Below are positions 13,701 through 28,700 of a DNA stretch of 64,000 bases, piece by piece. The translations under genes and the position numbers were made by a program. This DNA is from Cyanoderma ruficeps (Eukaryota > Chordata > Aves > Passeriformes > Timaliidae): positions 15,473,003-15,537,002 of the forward strand of contig VZDJ01007753.1 in NCBI GenBank assembly GCA_008694505.1. Reading direction: 5' to 3'. The notes below the pieces were generated by a model. That model saw nothing but the letters and a program-made list of their open reading frames with translations, searched no databases and was not told where the DNA came from. The first letter of the stretch is position 1. Each line of letters starts with the position of its first letter.

Positions 13701-16700
13701 GCATCCGTGTGTTATCTTGTCACAGAAATTATGCTGCCAGTCCCTCAGAGGCTTCCATCAGATGATGTGTGAGAGTTCCCACAGCAGCCATGTCTAGTTT
13801 TTGTATGGCATGACCTGGCTTGATATCTCAGATGTCTATGTTGTGTTAGGAGCAGACGATGTGAGGACTTTTCGTTCACTGAGTCTAGGGATAACAATCT
13901 ATTATAATCCTTTTCACAAGCAGGGTGTAAATTCCTATTACAAAGACCGGGGATGTGCATCAAAAGTATTGTTCTAGTCCCTGGCTAGAACAGGGACTAA
14001 CATTTTGTGAGTAGCATAAGAAGGGGTTTAAAGCAGGGGAGGTGGTATTAATTTGCACAGCTGTTGAAATGCATATACTCCTTAGGTTGTTGGTCTCAAC
14101 CTGAGCTTTAAAAAAATCAAAGAAACCACTAAACCTATTGTGAGTGCACCATCTAGACATCTTTTTCCAAGCTCCTGCACATTTACATGTTCAAATCTGT
14201 CAGAACTGATTTTGGGGTTACACTTGCTATTCTGTGCCTGCTCTTGTCCCTTGCAGAGCGGCCACATGCCGGCAGTTCGGGTGTGGGACGTGGCTGAGCG
14301 CACCCAGGTGGCGGAGCTGCAGGAACACAAGTACGGCGTGGCCTGTGTGGCCTTCTCACCCAGCTCCAAGTACATTGTTTCGGTGGGGTACCAGCATGAC
14401 ATGATTGTCAACGTCTGGTCATGGAAGGTAAGTTTTCTAGGAGGTTGGGCGGACCACAAGGTGTTGCTAAATCAAAAAGAGCTTCCAGTCCGACTTTAAA
14501 CTATTTCAGTTTCCATCTTGCTTTCTGGGTTTTTTTTAAAATTCTGTAGTTATTGTTTGGTTTTTGACATTCATAGGCACAGACAAATTTGGACAAGAGA
14601 GAAGGCTATGGTCCCTTAGGGAAGATCTAAGTCATTTCCATGAAGGGATATTCTTTATGCTTGGAGATGTGTGACATTTTGCTGTCCAGCCAGAAAAGCC
14701 TGGACTTTGAAACCTTGCCAAACCATTGTGCTTTTTTAGAGGCTTATTAAAAACTAATTTATGAGGTTAAGGGTGGAAACTCTCATCGGTCAGAGATTTC
14801 TTGTGTAGTGTAGTGGATGCTCTTGGCTTGCTTTGATTTTTTTATGTCAGAGTTTGTGATACTCTGATCCCATCCATGATGGATGAGAAGGGGAACATAG
14901 GGAATTCATAATGAGTGAAAGCTGATGAAAGTCACTCTGCCTGTCACTGGATCAAGGCTACACTTGGTAGAAACAAAGCCTGTATCTTATCCTGTAGTAA
15001 ACATTTAAGCATTTGTTGTTCGTACATAAGAAAATAAACATTTCTTTTAAGTAGGCTAGGAATCTTTTGTATTGTAATAGATGCTCCTGCTACCTCTTCA
15101 AGTGCTGTAACCCTCTCTTTTAGAGAAATTATTTAAGAAAAAAATCAATGCATCTATTAAATCTCATAGGATCATAGAATGGTTCGGATTGGAAGGGACC
15201 CTAAAGATTACCTAGTTCCAATTCCCCTGCCATGGACAGAGATACCTCCCACTTGACCAGGTGGAAACCTGATCACAGCCCTGTCCAATCTGGCCTTGAA
15301 TATTTCTGGGAATGGGGCATCTATAACTTCTCTGGGCAGGCTGTTCCAGTGCTTCACCACCCTCACAGTAAAGAATTTCTTCATATTATCTAATCTCAAT
15401 CTACCCTCTTTCAGTTTAAAACCATTACCCCTTCTCCTCTCACTACACTCCCCGATGAAGAGTCCCTCCCCATGTTTCTTGTAGGCCTCCTTTAGTTACT
15501 GGAGGGCCACTATAAAGTTTCCCCAGAGTTTTCTTAAAAAGTTTAGGTTTCTTCTCTTCTCTTGCAGATTATAAGTCCATACTCATTTAGTATATTACTC
15601 TCTTCATCACATTTCCTGTGCTGTAATTTAAGATCTCATTGTTCTCTTCTGTGTGAGGTGAAGTTTGATGTTGCTATTTTTTCATTTAGCTGAATTGTGT
15701 GTAGTGAGGGAACCTAAGTGTGTCTGTGCTGAAAATTGAGTGCTCAGCCTTTGGGTTATTTCTAGTTATACAAATGAAAGCTGTGACTTGGAGAGCATCA
15801 CAATGCATGGGATGTATGGAACAGTACAAGTAGTTTTGCTTTCCCTTGCTTATCTGGGTTTTTCTGTTCTCTGTATCATTGTGGACATGAGAACTTCTGA
15901 GGTTCTGTCTGACTCTTCTGTGCTGCAGAATACACACTTTAAGCTTATGCTGCAGACTGTGATGGGAGGTCTAGCTGGCCTTTACTTTGCAGGCTGGACA
16001 CCAAAACTAGAGATACTTTACCTGACCAAAGTCAATAAAGACTAAGAATACAGATCTCCTGAAGCATTTTCCTGCACTTTTAACCACAACTCATCTCTCC
16101 TCTGTGCTCCTGCTTTGATTTCCCCATTTTTCCTGACTGGTAGACCTAGTAATTTGATGGAAAAGAAAATCCATGTTGTCTGTGTGATTCCCTTGCTTCC
16201 CTAAAGAAAGACCACAGCAATGATCCAGATGTTGAGGTCTGCAAGGGTCCTAAGCTTTTCTCTGTGCACTGTCTTGAAAGAAGTTATAGTAATTGCTGTC
16301 CTACTTGCTTTTCCGTCTTTCTGGGTGGGGGATCCTCCATGATGATGGTGCATCAGGCTAGACTCCCCTTGTGCTGGTTTCTTCTTCAGTTCTGCCAGCA
16401 CACAGTCCAGTGGGGCCCTCAGAGTGACATGGTTTGTGTGCTGAGGGCTTTGTGTCTGGAAGACTGGGAGCAGCTGAATCCCTGAAAGGAAGGGTAAGGG
16501 AAACACAGCAATAATGAAAAGGGGTGCTCGCTTGTCAGCCATGTGCTGCATGCTTGCAAACCCACAACAGACAAAGCAGAAATCTTACTTACTCTCACTT
16601 TTAACTGGGGAAAGACAGGGAGAGGAAAACTGAGCAATGACACCGTGAACAGGGAGCGTCTCCTGCTATCTGACCATTCTGCGTGAACAGTGTCCATCCT

Positions 16701-19700
16701 GTTTTCTGTCCCTGCATCTTTCTCCTTTCCCAAAATTTTGACATTTTGAGGTGCACGCTTTGCTTTTCTCTTCCAGTACAGGGATGGTCTTTGTGTGTTT
16801 TGAGTCTTTTGATCAAGTTTTTAAAGAGAAAGATGAATTTATGGAAGAACCAGTATAGTTTTTTCTGTGAAAAATACCTGTTCCCTATCTTGAGTGCAAT
16901 GCCCTCATTGATGCCTGGGGCTGGGGAAGTTCTTCCTTGTGCTGGCCTACATCTGAATTTGCTGTTTAGGAAGGGAAATGGTTGTCTCTGAGCTCCTGGT
17001 GGTTGTGAAACCAACATGTTTGTTATGGCTCAGACACCAATTTCTTGCAGGCACTAATGCCTGCTGATTTGTTCTTGATCATAGTTAATGTGGAAGAGGA
17101 ATTGAATATAAATGTGAATTATACTGTCTGCCAAATCAGTGTTCCTAGCGAATGTTGGGGAGGTTGTATGTGGAGGTGAATGGGGAATAGTTTGGGCCTC
17201 ATCTTTTCCCTGCTGCACTGCTTGTACTGGATGTGTGCCTGTAACTGAAATTAGTTTCCTTTGCTTCTAAGCAAAGAAATTAAGCAATCTAAACAATTAT
17301 GTTTCCAGAAAAACATCGTAGTGGCCGCCAACAAAGTCTCAAGTAAAGTGACAGCAGTGTCATTCTCGGAGGACTGCAGTTACTTTGTCACTGCTGGAAA
17401 TCGACATATCAAGTTCTGGTACCTGGATGACAGCAAAACCTCCAAGGTAAGAGAAAGTGCATCAAGGCCAACCTGTAAACAGGCATTTCTATCTTAGAGC
17501 AAGGTGGATTTTGCCCCAGTGAGCTGTGGGAAGTGGGAACTTTTTTATTTTTCCGGATGCAAAGATAGCCTTACATCCCTGGCTCTCAAGTCTGTCTCTC
17601 CCTGGCCTGAAAGCACCAAAAGCTTGTTTTATCTGTCTTATCCTGCACGAAGGTAGGGGTGTGCCTCCTCGAGTTGCATAGCAGCATGCTTGTTCTTTAG
17701 TAGTCACGTATACTGAAGGACAAATAAACTAGAAAAGAGCTGCAGTCATTTAACTCCTTGGAGCATAGAGGTAGGGAGAGCTATTTGACATTGGTATGAG
17801 CATCTCAAAAGGTTGAGAGTGTAACTTTGAAGCATCAAACAAAGTGTTTAAACTTTTAGCTGTTGTGTTGTTCTCTGGGGGGCAGAATCCACCTATGGTG
17901 ATTTTTCTGTGTGCTCATGAACAGTTGTAAACATGAACAACAAGTAAAACCTCTGCTTGTTAGGCTGTTGACAGCTTTTTCTTTGAATCACTTCAGCATT
18001 CAGGGGTTGATGTTCTAAAAAATCACTGTCTGCCTGAAGTGCCTTGCTGTATTTATTGCAAACTGTTTTCTGTTGGTAGGTCAATGCCACAGTCCCCTTG
18101 CTGGGTCGCTCGGGATTGCTTGGAGAACTGAGGAACAACTTCTTTGCAGATGTGGCTTGTGGAAGGGGCAAAAAAGCTGACAGCACTTTCTGTATCACAT
18201 CCTCAGGCCTGCTCTGTGAATTCAATGAAAAAAGGCTGCTAGACAAGTGGGTGGAACTGAGGGTGAGTTTTACATCCTCCTATCCTGCTCAAGCAGAGCA
18301 GGTACAACAAACAATAAAGGCACTCAGAGGTACAAGCTGACCACTAGCAGTGAAAATAATTGTGCCTCTGCAGCCCTTTGATTTACTCTGGAAGGCTGGG
18401 CAAAAATAATGTTATTTCTTGGCAAAGGGATTTTACTGATCGTTGAGGCTCTTTCATTTTCATGCCTCAGCATTACAGTGACTGCTCCACTGGCAAAACA
18501 ATGTCCTTATGGCAACTCCTGTACGGGCCCTCCTGGCTTGGCTGGGGCAAGTAGGAGTTTTAGAAGGATTCTGGTTTCTATCCACTCTGCAGTGTCTTAC
18601 TTGTCTTGTGCATCTCAAATGCAGGTTCCCCAGGTGCTAGTTGATTTGGCTATTCTAAACCACCAGGCTGGCCCACAGTTAAGAATTTGATCATGCTTGT
18701 TTTCCTTTCAACTGAGTGTAACATGCCCACCTGAAAGGATCCACTGTATTAAAATCAAGGAAAAGTCTGTCCATGCTTTCACTCAAGTGAAATGCCTCTT
18801 CTTTTCTTTCCTTTCCTTTCCTCTCTAAAATCTGCCTTTCACTCTCGCTCAGAATACAGACAGCTTCACAGTAAGTTGAAAAAACTTTCTGCATTGAACT
18901 CATCCCCTTTTCACCATGCTCCATTTTGTACCATTTTCTGCCATTTGTACAGATCCCAAAGGGAGGGGAAGAAAATCCATTTTATTCTCTTTCTTATCCC
19001 CTCCAGAGAGGTAATGTGTTGGTGTGCTAGTACAGGGTGAGGTGCTGCTTGCCTGCCAGTGTTGTTGAATGTCACAGGAATAAAAGTAATGTTCAGAGTA
19101 GGACTCAGCTGGAGCAAATGTTAGCTCTGCTGACCTCCCATCATAGTGGGTGGCAGAGAAACTGAGCTTTTTTCTAACTGCTTGGGATCTGCAGTGGACC
19201 TTGGCTGGAAAGTTCTTCAGAAAGGAGAAACGGATTTTTAGCTTTTCCTTACTCCCAGGGCTCGACTTCACTACAGCTCTTCTGACCATGACTCCTTTGT
19301 CTGTCAATTCGCTGTTCTCCCTGTCGTGTGTCTGGTGACCTTTAATGTGAGAGCACATTTCTCATTTGCTGTCTCATGTGCTGTGTCCTCCTCAGACCAC
19401 TGTGGCAAACTGCATCTCTGTGAATCACGACTACATCTTCTGTGGCTGCGCTGACGGCACCGTGAGGATTTTTAACCCTCTGAACCTTCACTTTGTCACT
19501 ACTCTGCCAAAGCCACACTTCCTGGGAACTGACATCGCAAGTGTGACTGAGGCCAGGTACTGTGGAGAAGGTGGAATGGGAGCAAGGGAGGCTTTTGGGG
19601 GTTAGAACTGTTCCCCAGATGTTTGCCATCTGGAACATGCTCTTTTTATGGATTAAAATTGGCAGCATTTTGCAGATTTCTCTCAGCTGTTGAAGGCTTG

Positions 19701-22700
19701 CCCAGTATGACTGGACTACATTTGCATGGCAAGGAATAAGACTTTTGCCAAGGGATTTGGAAGTCCTTTTGGGAGTCTGGTTGTTCAAGAGACAGGCCTT
19801 CCTGGCCAGCTACTCTCTATCTACAGATGCCACAGTATATTGTTAGTCTCAACAGCGATGAACATGGAGAATCTGAGCTCTCCTGTTTGAGCATTGCCCC
19901 AGCTCCTAGAGAGCACAAGTTTACCAGGCTGTTGTTCTCTGTCTATGCAGCCGTCTTTTCTCTGGTGTGGCTGATGCGAAGTATCCAGACACGATTGCCT
20001 TGACCTTTGACCCCACCAACCAGTGGCTTTCCTGTGTATACAATGACCACAGCCTGTATGTGTGGGATGTCAAAGATCCGAAGAAAGTGGGCAAGGTGTA
20101 CTCTGCTTTGTATCACTCTTCCTGTGTGTGGAACATTGAGGTATGTTGTCTGCAGACACAGGTGTTGGATTGTGAGCTGCAGTTGAGAAAGGCATCAGAT
20201 GAGCTGCCAAATTTGAATGCAAATGCTTACTGTAGAGGGAAGGAGTTGACTCAGATTTTCACCTGTGCTTAGTGTGTTTGCTGCTAGGCCCGGGAACAGT
20301 TCTTTGCACTGCGATGGCTGACTGAATGTGTGGTGCTACTGGAAAAAAAAAATCTCACCATTAAGAGGTGAGAGATGGGAAAAGGAGCAGAATTGAACAA
20401 AGCTGAATACAGAGCATCCTTTTAGAAAACACACAAGAGTTTATTGCTGGCCTCAAAAAAATTTTTTTGAGATCTGTGGTGAGCAAGTACTTCAAAGTCA
20501 AAAATATGAAACAAGTGATTTAATCTTGAAACAAGTGATATAATCTGAAGTGTGGTCCTTCTTAACATATTCACCTGAACAAGTGGAAATAGCCTCTCAA
20601 GTGTCTGTCATGTTGCAGTCTGTCCAGCTGGCTTTCCCTCAGAGGGGCAGAGGGGAGGAAAGGGAATATAGGAAACAATGGAGTTGCTAATATGTTGAAA
20701 TATGTCTAACAATGATGAGGAGAGGGAGAAGTGGAAAAGAAGTGGGAAGAGGTTGAGAACTCTGTTATTATTTATTAATTGCATCTCACCCTTTCTTTCT
20801 GAATTATAAACTGACGGTAATAGATGAAAGTTGCAAACTTTCAGTGCCAGGTGGTTATTGTATGGTCATTGGGATTTGGATTGGGATTTGAGGTGCTCTC
20901 TTTGAACTATTTGAAAGAAAGGATGCTGCTTTGTTGCATACTTCTTATGGAGGTTTTCTATGATGAGGAAAGCTCAGTGAATATGTGTTTGAAATCATGA
21001 AGCTCTGGTCTGCAAATAGGTTTTTGTCAGAACTGTTTGGTTCTCATCAGTAGAAAACAGAGGACACCTCTTTTGTCTCATTTTGTTTTGAAGCTTGCTA
21101 TCAGTGTCTAAGGTGCCAGATGCCAGGTAATATTAATCAGGGGTTGATTTTACTTGCCCTTAGATGTATCCAGAGGTGAAGGACAACAATCAGCCCTGCC
21201 TCCCCCCTGGTTCTTTCATCACCTGCTCCTCTGACAACACCATTCGTCTATGGAACACTGAAAGCTCCAACATCCACGGCACAGCCCTGCACCGCAACAT
21301 CCTCAGCAATGTAAGATCCTAGGTTTGGATCACCTCCTTGTCCTTGGGTTGCTCTTCTTCACACACAGATTCCCAAATTAAGGCCCAAATTTCTTTGGAT
21401 CTCCAGGTCAACACAGGTTTCTGTAAACTGAGCACAAATCTGGTTAAATGTATGAACCTGAAGAAACATGAAAGGAGTACTGGGTGGAAGCACAGGTTGT
21501 CTGAAATGGTCCTGGGGGACTATTGCTGTTTTCATAAACCACCCAGAGATTCATCAAGTTTAGTCTCTTCCATAAGGGTCATATGTTTCAGGAGAGCTGG
21601 TTCTCTTTTTCTGCATTTCTGTGATGTGTAACCAGTTTTAAGGTTTTTTTGGAAAAGGTGCATTAAATGAAGCAGAGGTTTGGGAAATTGAATGAAAAAG
21701 TTTGCACTCACCTCATCTATATAGGAGGGAGGTTAATCATACAGAACAATGATTACAAATGGACATTTGCTTCTGTTCTCACCTGAGGTGGAAGATCTCT
21801 GGACACAGCAATCAGGAATCAGGTTGAAAAAAATTCTCACTTTTTCTGTCAGAACTCAGAAGGCAGACTTAGATGATCCCTAGAAGTCTTTCATATTCCT
21901 GCTGTGTGCCCTAATACGTTGCAATCACTAATCTCAGAGCTTGTCAGTAGTGCAGGAGATGCTGTTAGTTTCTAGCTTGAATCTTTTGAAAGGGATGATT
22001 GTGAGACACAGCTGTGAAACTTTCATCCTACAATCTGGCGGGGCTTAGTGCTTGCTCCTAACTTAAAGGTCCTACCAATTACAGCACTGCTGCCAATAAA
22101 ATGTTTATGTTAGCCAGGAGCTCAGTTTCTAAGGCAAATCCTTTTCTTTAATATTTTGTAACTAGTAAATATTTCTGGGTGTACTGTCCCCCCCAGGACT
22201 TGATGAAAATCATCTATGTAGATGACAACACTCAGGTACTTCTGGACACTGATTACAACTCAGCAGGAAGTGCAGACAAAGCTGATGCACAAGTGCTGGA
22301 TACGAAGGTGGGGATACGAACTGTCTGTGTGAGTCCCAGCGGGGAGCACCTGGCCTCGGGGGACAGGATAGGCACTCTCAGGTAATCCCATAAAGCTTCT
22401 TATGCAGATTGCAGGCTTGTCAGGCATGAGAAAATAACCAGGTCATGCTAATTTTATTAAACATACTGAAATGAGCCATGTTATGTCCTAGAATATATGA
22501 GTTGCAGTCTCTGAAGGAAATGCTGAAGGTGGAAGCCCATGACTCTGAGATCCTATGTCTGGAATACTCCAAACCTGACACAGGTAAATGCAATTGAGCA
22601 GCTTTCCCTTTGCCTATGAATATAATGTTGAGCAAGTCAGAATGGCCAACTATGGTATGTTAGAGTTGTCGTGCTGAACTACTCCTGGATTTCAGAACAG

Positions 22701-25700
22701 CCTTCTAGTGTTGGGCCAGTAGATCCGGGCTTTGGAAAAGTCTTCTTTCTCTTAATTTTTATTAGAATATTGTATGTTGAAATTGAAACTTGTTTGGTAT
22801 ATTATAATGCAAAATTCAGGTATGTTGCTTTGTGTCCATCTGTGCGGTTAGCTACAGTATAATGTTTTATCCCCAAGAAGACTTGGGAAGCTGTTTTAAA
22901 AATGACTTTTTAAGTCATGATCTTGCAGTCTTTTTCACTTTCTGACAGGTTTAAAGCTCTTAGCCTCAGCCAGTCGGGATAGATTGATTCATGTCTTGGA
23001 TGCTGGGAAGGACTATAGCCTGCAGCAAACCCTGGATGAACATTCTTCTTCCATCACTGCAGTGAAGTTTGCAGGTAGCAAATCATGGCCTCCCTCCAAA
23101 GCTGGAGCTTTGAGTACTGCTGTTGTCCCCTTGTGGCTGTAATTTTATCTAGTTCAATATTGGACTAGGTCAATTTGAAGCTGTAGCTGGGTTTTTTTTG
23201 GTCATCTTTTTCTGTTGCGGTCTTGACAGAAGGGGATACTTGCCTTCTTTTCTGGTTTTGCTTTAATTTCCTCTCCTTCATCTCCTGGGTGAAGTCCTCA
23301 GCATTTCTTTGGAAAACTGTTCTCTGTAATGATTTACTTCCTCTAATTTCAGCGAGAACTAATTTAGGAGAAGTCTGAGCAGTCATTGTTCAAAAAAAAT
23401 CCCAAAACACACCAAAACAAGATTGTAGACCACTGTAAGGCTTTGCCTTCCTGGTAATGGAGCACATTTATCCCAGCACTCAGTTACTACTGATGGTCAG
23501 ACGCCAGTCAGGAAGAGCAAGAGCTGGCTGCTCTGTCAGGGACAGCCAGTAGCCAGGGGTGACAGCAAGGCTGGCAAAGGTAGTGGCCTTTTCCACTGGC
23601 CATGGGAAAGTACCACAGGACATGAACAGGAACAGATCATGTCTAGATACAGCCAGTAGTCCAGGTCACCAGACAAATCCATAGTGATAAGACTATGGAT
23701 TCAAGCAATTCAAGGTCTTGATTAGTCTGGAGGGGTCAGGGTCAGCTACAGTTCGGTGCCTGCCAGGTGAGTCCATACTAGCAAGGCAAGATGGAGTTCC
23801 GATCAGGAAGGTGAGTCCATGGGTTGGGTCAGGATTCGGATCAGTGGGGTACATGTCCAGGCATAGGTGTGGCTGCAATGCTGCTGCAGTGTAGCTCGGC
23901 TGGGGCTCAGGGATGGGAGCCTCAGCTTGAAAACTGCTCTTGAATCAAGGAACTCACTGAAGCTTCATAGCAGGGGCTCCCCAAAGCATCTGTGTAGCTT
24001 TTTCAAGGTTTTTTTCTGGAGGAGCTCCAAGGTCAGCAAAAGTTTCTCTGACAGATCTGTCTTATCAATGAGCTGGCCTTGAATGCAGCCAGCTGAACTC
24101 CCAGGAGACGAGGGAAGTGGGCTCAAGGCGTGGCAGCTAAGGCCTTTGTGCTGGTCTATGAGTCAAATACTGGCATGCCCTAAGTGGGCACAGTTCAAGG
24201 GCCCATGTGAGGTTGGATGCATTGTAATTATTTTTTAGCCAATGTTTTATCAGGAGTTTTATCAGGTGTTGCTTTGATGAAGGATCTGCTTGTTTACAGA
24301 GGAGTCCCAAGGGAAGAAGGGAAGTCTGACCCTGCAGTAAGAAAGGGCAGCAAAAAACATGTGTCCAACTCTAAGCTCTGAAAAGTGCTTATTGCCTGTT
24401 TTCAGTTTCTACTGAGTGTGAATATGCCATGTTGCCCCAGAGTGCTGTGGCACTCAGAGATATGAGCATATTGGTGAAGGAGAAGACAGAATTACATCCT
24501 AATCTGTTCTGAAAAGCCTGTGTTAAGGTCTCATGTTCGCTGAGCATGAGGGACAAATGCTGTCCCTGAGAAGGGGGCTTCTGTTTTGCTGCTTGGGGAG
24601 GAGTCAGTCTTAGCTAATCAGGACTGGAATAAATGAGCAGTGGTATAAATTGAAACATTTCCTCCACCTTGTATATGTGTTTATCTTTTGTCTCCTGCCT
24701 TTCAATTCCAGCCAACGATGGGAAAGTGCGAATGATAAGTTGTGGGGCAGACAAGAGCATCTATTTCCGCACTGCGCAGAAGGTAACCTTATCACAGCTT
24801 TTTGTGCACTTCTAATTTCTAATCTCTCCCCAAAGGAGTTACTTCAAAGAGTGGTATCAGAGTTTCTGTATGAGCTTGTTGTTATTTCAGTGCTTCCCAC
24901 TGACTGAATAGAAGAGATTACATTCAGAGAACTAGTTGTGTGAAGCATGTAGCTACTCCCAGTCTGACCTCTCACAGCAAGATGTGAAATAGAGAACTCT
25001 TAGAATATGTGCTTTTCTTTCACTGCCAGAGCTATTGTGAAAACTGGTGAAACAGTAGGGGCTGAAGGGAACAGTTCCTTGTGCTTCCAGTCCCATCTGC
25101 TCCCAGCAGCTCCCTGGGAAGGATTGTTTTGTGCTGGCTGTGTTAGAAGACTCGTCTGTATTTACTCATTTTTAATAATGGATTAACTACTTGATTTTGA
25201 CACAGTTGTTACCCATATGTTTAGACAGGAGAAGGGGTCCAGTTTACCCGAACACATCACATTGTTAGGAAGACCACTCTTTATGACATGGATGTGGACC
25301 CCAGCTGGAAATATGCAGCTATTGGATGCCAGGATCGTAACATCAGGTTAGTTTGCTTCTCATCTTGAAAATATTTTTGCAGTCATAAACGAGGCAGCTC
25401 CATCTCTATCATTATTCCTCTAAGTTGTTTGATACAGCATTTTTGGACAGATCTGAGGCACGGTGAAGCTGAACTCTGCCTTTCCCCTCACTGATAAAAA
25501 GCTGTGAATCTGTGCAATTCCCATGGGACTCACTGGGTTACTCTGCAGGGCAAAGGCTTTCTACTGGGGGAGTAAGTGTGCCTTCCTTGGCACATCATTG
25601 AACTGTGGAGCAAGAACTTCTGCACTGTGGTAATTTTTGGTTTTGAAGGTACTTACTGAAAAGCTGTGAGGTCCTGTGGAATACCTGGGACTGTGGGAAC

Positions 25701-28700
25701 TTAAAACTGAGCTAGGTGTCAGTGTCATTGAACAAGTGGAGTCCATTCTTTTCTCTGTTTTTATCCATTTCTCCAATCTGTCTGCTTGAACGCAAAGGAG
25801 TCTCCATGTAGTTGTGTGTCTCCTCCTATTGTAGCTGTGTGAGATGTTAAGAGTTTTGGTCATAGCTAAATATCACTACTGGCTGTAATTTGGTTTTGCA
25901 TTCTAACATAAAGTTAGAAAGTCTTCTAACATAAAGTCATGCTCTCTTAATCCATTGCTCTAGTATGAAGGAGCCCAGATATTTTTACAGCAGTGAGGAC
26001 TGATTGATAATTGGCTTGAGAACAAAGTCTCAGTTCAGATAATCTGCCTCTGCATTACTTTTGAGGTTGTTTCTTGAACCATTTAAATGACTGCTGATAA
26101 TACTTCATGGAGATATTTTCTCCACTTGCTATAGCTTGGCCCTGTTTCCTGTATTTTATATGGAATGAGGAACAGGGAGAGAAAAGGATCCTGACAACAG
26201 CCCCAGAGTAGTACCTGAGCACAGTGAGCCATGTTATCTTATGTCATCCCCTCAGGGTTTTCAACATAAGCAGTGGGAAGCAGAAGAAGCTTTACAAGGG
26301 ATCCCAAGGTGAAGATGGCACCCTTATCAAGGTAAGCTGTTTTCTTTTCCTTCCTTTTTCAATTTTTTCAGCTTTTCTGAATGCAACTCAGGGACAAGGA
26401 AATGAAATACAAATCTGAATGTAGTAATTTTTTTTGTTTGTTTTGCTTGCTCCATACTTTGTCCTTTATCCTGCTGCTGCTTCCTCCCTCTACTTCCACC
26501 TTTAAGGGCTGGTAATGTATTTGGGCTTCATCAGGCTATAACAGGAAAAGAGGCAATGAATGCTGGAGCTGATCTATGATTTTTCTCTCTGTCCTGTTTC
26601 TGAAGTGAGTCACAGGACCATGCTGTAGAACTGCACCAATATCGATCAGGAAATTATTTAATCCATTTAATGTAATCCTTTACTCTCTGCTGCAGAGAGT
26701 TCATTCTTGCTTTTTTGACTGATTTTGTTGGGATTTTTGAAGTGGAAATGCCTGTTGATCAGTGTTTGTGAAGTGGATTTCAGAGGACAAATACAAGGGA
26801 AACTCTTTGAGTTGATAAAAATAAATAGCATTGGACCTGAAAAGCCTGGGTCTTGGAGGTCTGGACAAGCATGGTACTGCTTAGAGAGAGTCTGTTCAAG
26901 TCTCCCACCTGCTGAGTGCATTTAGGCCTTGGGCCATGCTAGCACACCTGCTTCTGCCTCTGTCCAGGGCTTACCCATGTAAATCAGGTGTGTTCAAGAT
27001 TCACCGTTGAGTGGAAGAACTGCATTCTTGTCTATAAAGGGGGAAAGCCAGCTGACAAAATATCTCTCAAGTTAAGTTGCCAAACAAGCTTCTTCATCTT
27101 TTTTTTTTTTTTTTTTTCACTGATAATTGCTGCACAGGTCAGCAGTATTATTATTGGGGACTGGAGGGAACGCCGTATGAGGAGGCGGCGTATGAGGATT
27201 TAGGGCTTGTCTAGTTTGGAGAGGAAGAGGCTGAAGGGTGACTGCATTGCTCTCTGCAGGTTCCTGAGGAGGGGACAGAGGGGGAGGTGCTGAGCGCTCC
27301 GGTGACAGGATGTATAGGAATGGTTCAAAGCTGCAATGTGAGCATTAGGAAGGATTTCTTTACTGAGAGTTTGGCCAGACACTGGAATAGGAGTCCTGGA
27401 GAAGTGGTCAACACTCCAAGCCTGACAGCACTGAAGATGCATTTGATCAATGCGTTTAATAACAAGCTTTGATTTGGTCAACTCTGAATTGGTCAGGCAC
27501 GAAGAGATACTTATAGTTCCCTTCTAGCTGAAACTGTTGATGGGTGTAAATAACTGGGTAAAAAGGGAGGGGGAAACAAACCATTATGTTCAGTGTTAGC
27601 TCTTCTGTTTCACAGAGAAAGATAAATTCTTTCTCTTTCCTGTCTATAATTCCTACAATTTTTTTATAAGCGAGAGTAAAGAAAATGAAAAATTGATGCT
27701 ACACTTTAAATTGTTGATAAGCTTAGGTGCTTGATTAGATTTTTCTCAGATAACAAACTACAAAATATTCTGGGAGCTGGATTTTTTGTTTTTAATATCC
27801 TTTTTTTTGGTGGGTTTTTTTTTATTGTGTATCTCAAGTGGGGAATCTCAATTACTTTTACTGTTGCTTTGCTTATTTTTAAGACAATTATGTAACCAAA
27901 GGATTATGGTTGTCTCTGGAATTTAAACTTTCTTGGCATGTTATTCTGAGATCATACACATTGCAGTTTAATAAGTTGAACCCAAACAGTGAAACTGGAA
28001 GCAAACATCAGCAAAATAAACATAACAAACCAAAAGAATTACCATTATTTAAATACTGTGTCTCCCTTGAAAAACACAGTTTGCCCTCTCAGTTCCTTAA
28101 AGTTCTATAAAGGACAGACCAGGACATTTGTTGACAGTAATTGTATTTGCTGTGTAGTGCTGTTTTAGACCTGGTGAGGCATTTGCAGGGGATTTTGTAT
28201 TTGACCCAAAATAAAGCAACAAATAGGTTCATATGAAAAAACAAACAGTGGACAAAATGGCTGAAAAATGGGAGTTGCAAATGCTGGAGATGTGACAGCA
28301 TCATTATCAAATAGTTTCTTGGCAGTGTTGAGTTCTTTTTTGCTTTCACTCCTGAAGACTTGGATCCTTTAATATTTCACTTAACTTTATCAGCTTTGAT
28401 TTTTTTTCTTTTTTAATGGTGTATGTGTTTTGGGGTGGGAGTTTCTTGTTTTGTTTTGATCTTAACATAGAAGAAAGTAAGACACCTATGATTAAAAGAA
28501 AGTAGGAGAGAGGTAGAAGTCTGTCCATTGGTGGCCTTCACAGTCATGAAGACATTTAATTTAAGTGCCTTCAGTCTCTGATTAGGTTGGATATAGTGTT
28601 AAAAGTCTGGTCAGGTTGGAGATTTGTCCTGGCATACTGGATAGGTTGGTACTCAACTGGACTCCTGTGGGGGCTACTTGCATTTTATTCTGACTGTCTT

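Larger units (their letters stand above)
17447..22196 (+). other. MAPKBP1: Introns between WD40 exons, 17.4-22.2 kb
   Basis: The introns are 17447-18079, 18263-18852, 18871-19395, 19557-19950, 20141-21163 and 21311-22196. They contain a pyrimidine tract before the microexon and a 20-bp tandem duplication at 20507-20546. No gene or transposon is recognised. Confidence 0.65.

Noticed and set aside
15208..15399. Minus-strand frame [17 protein letters not shown]
   Set aside because: It is the remnant reverse-transcriptase end of the antisense CR1, not a host gene.
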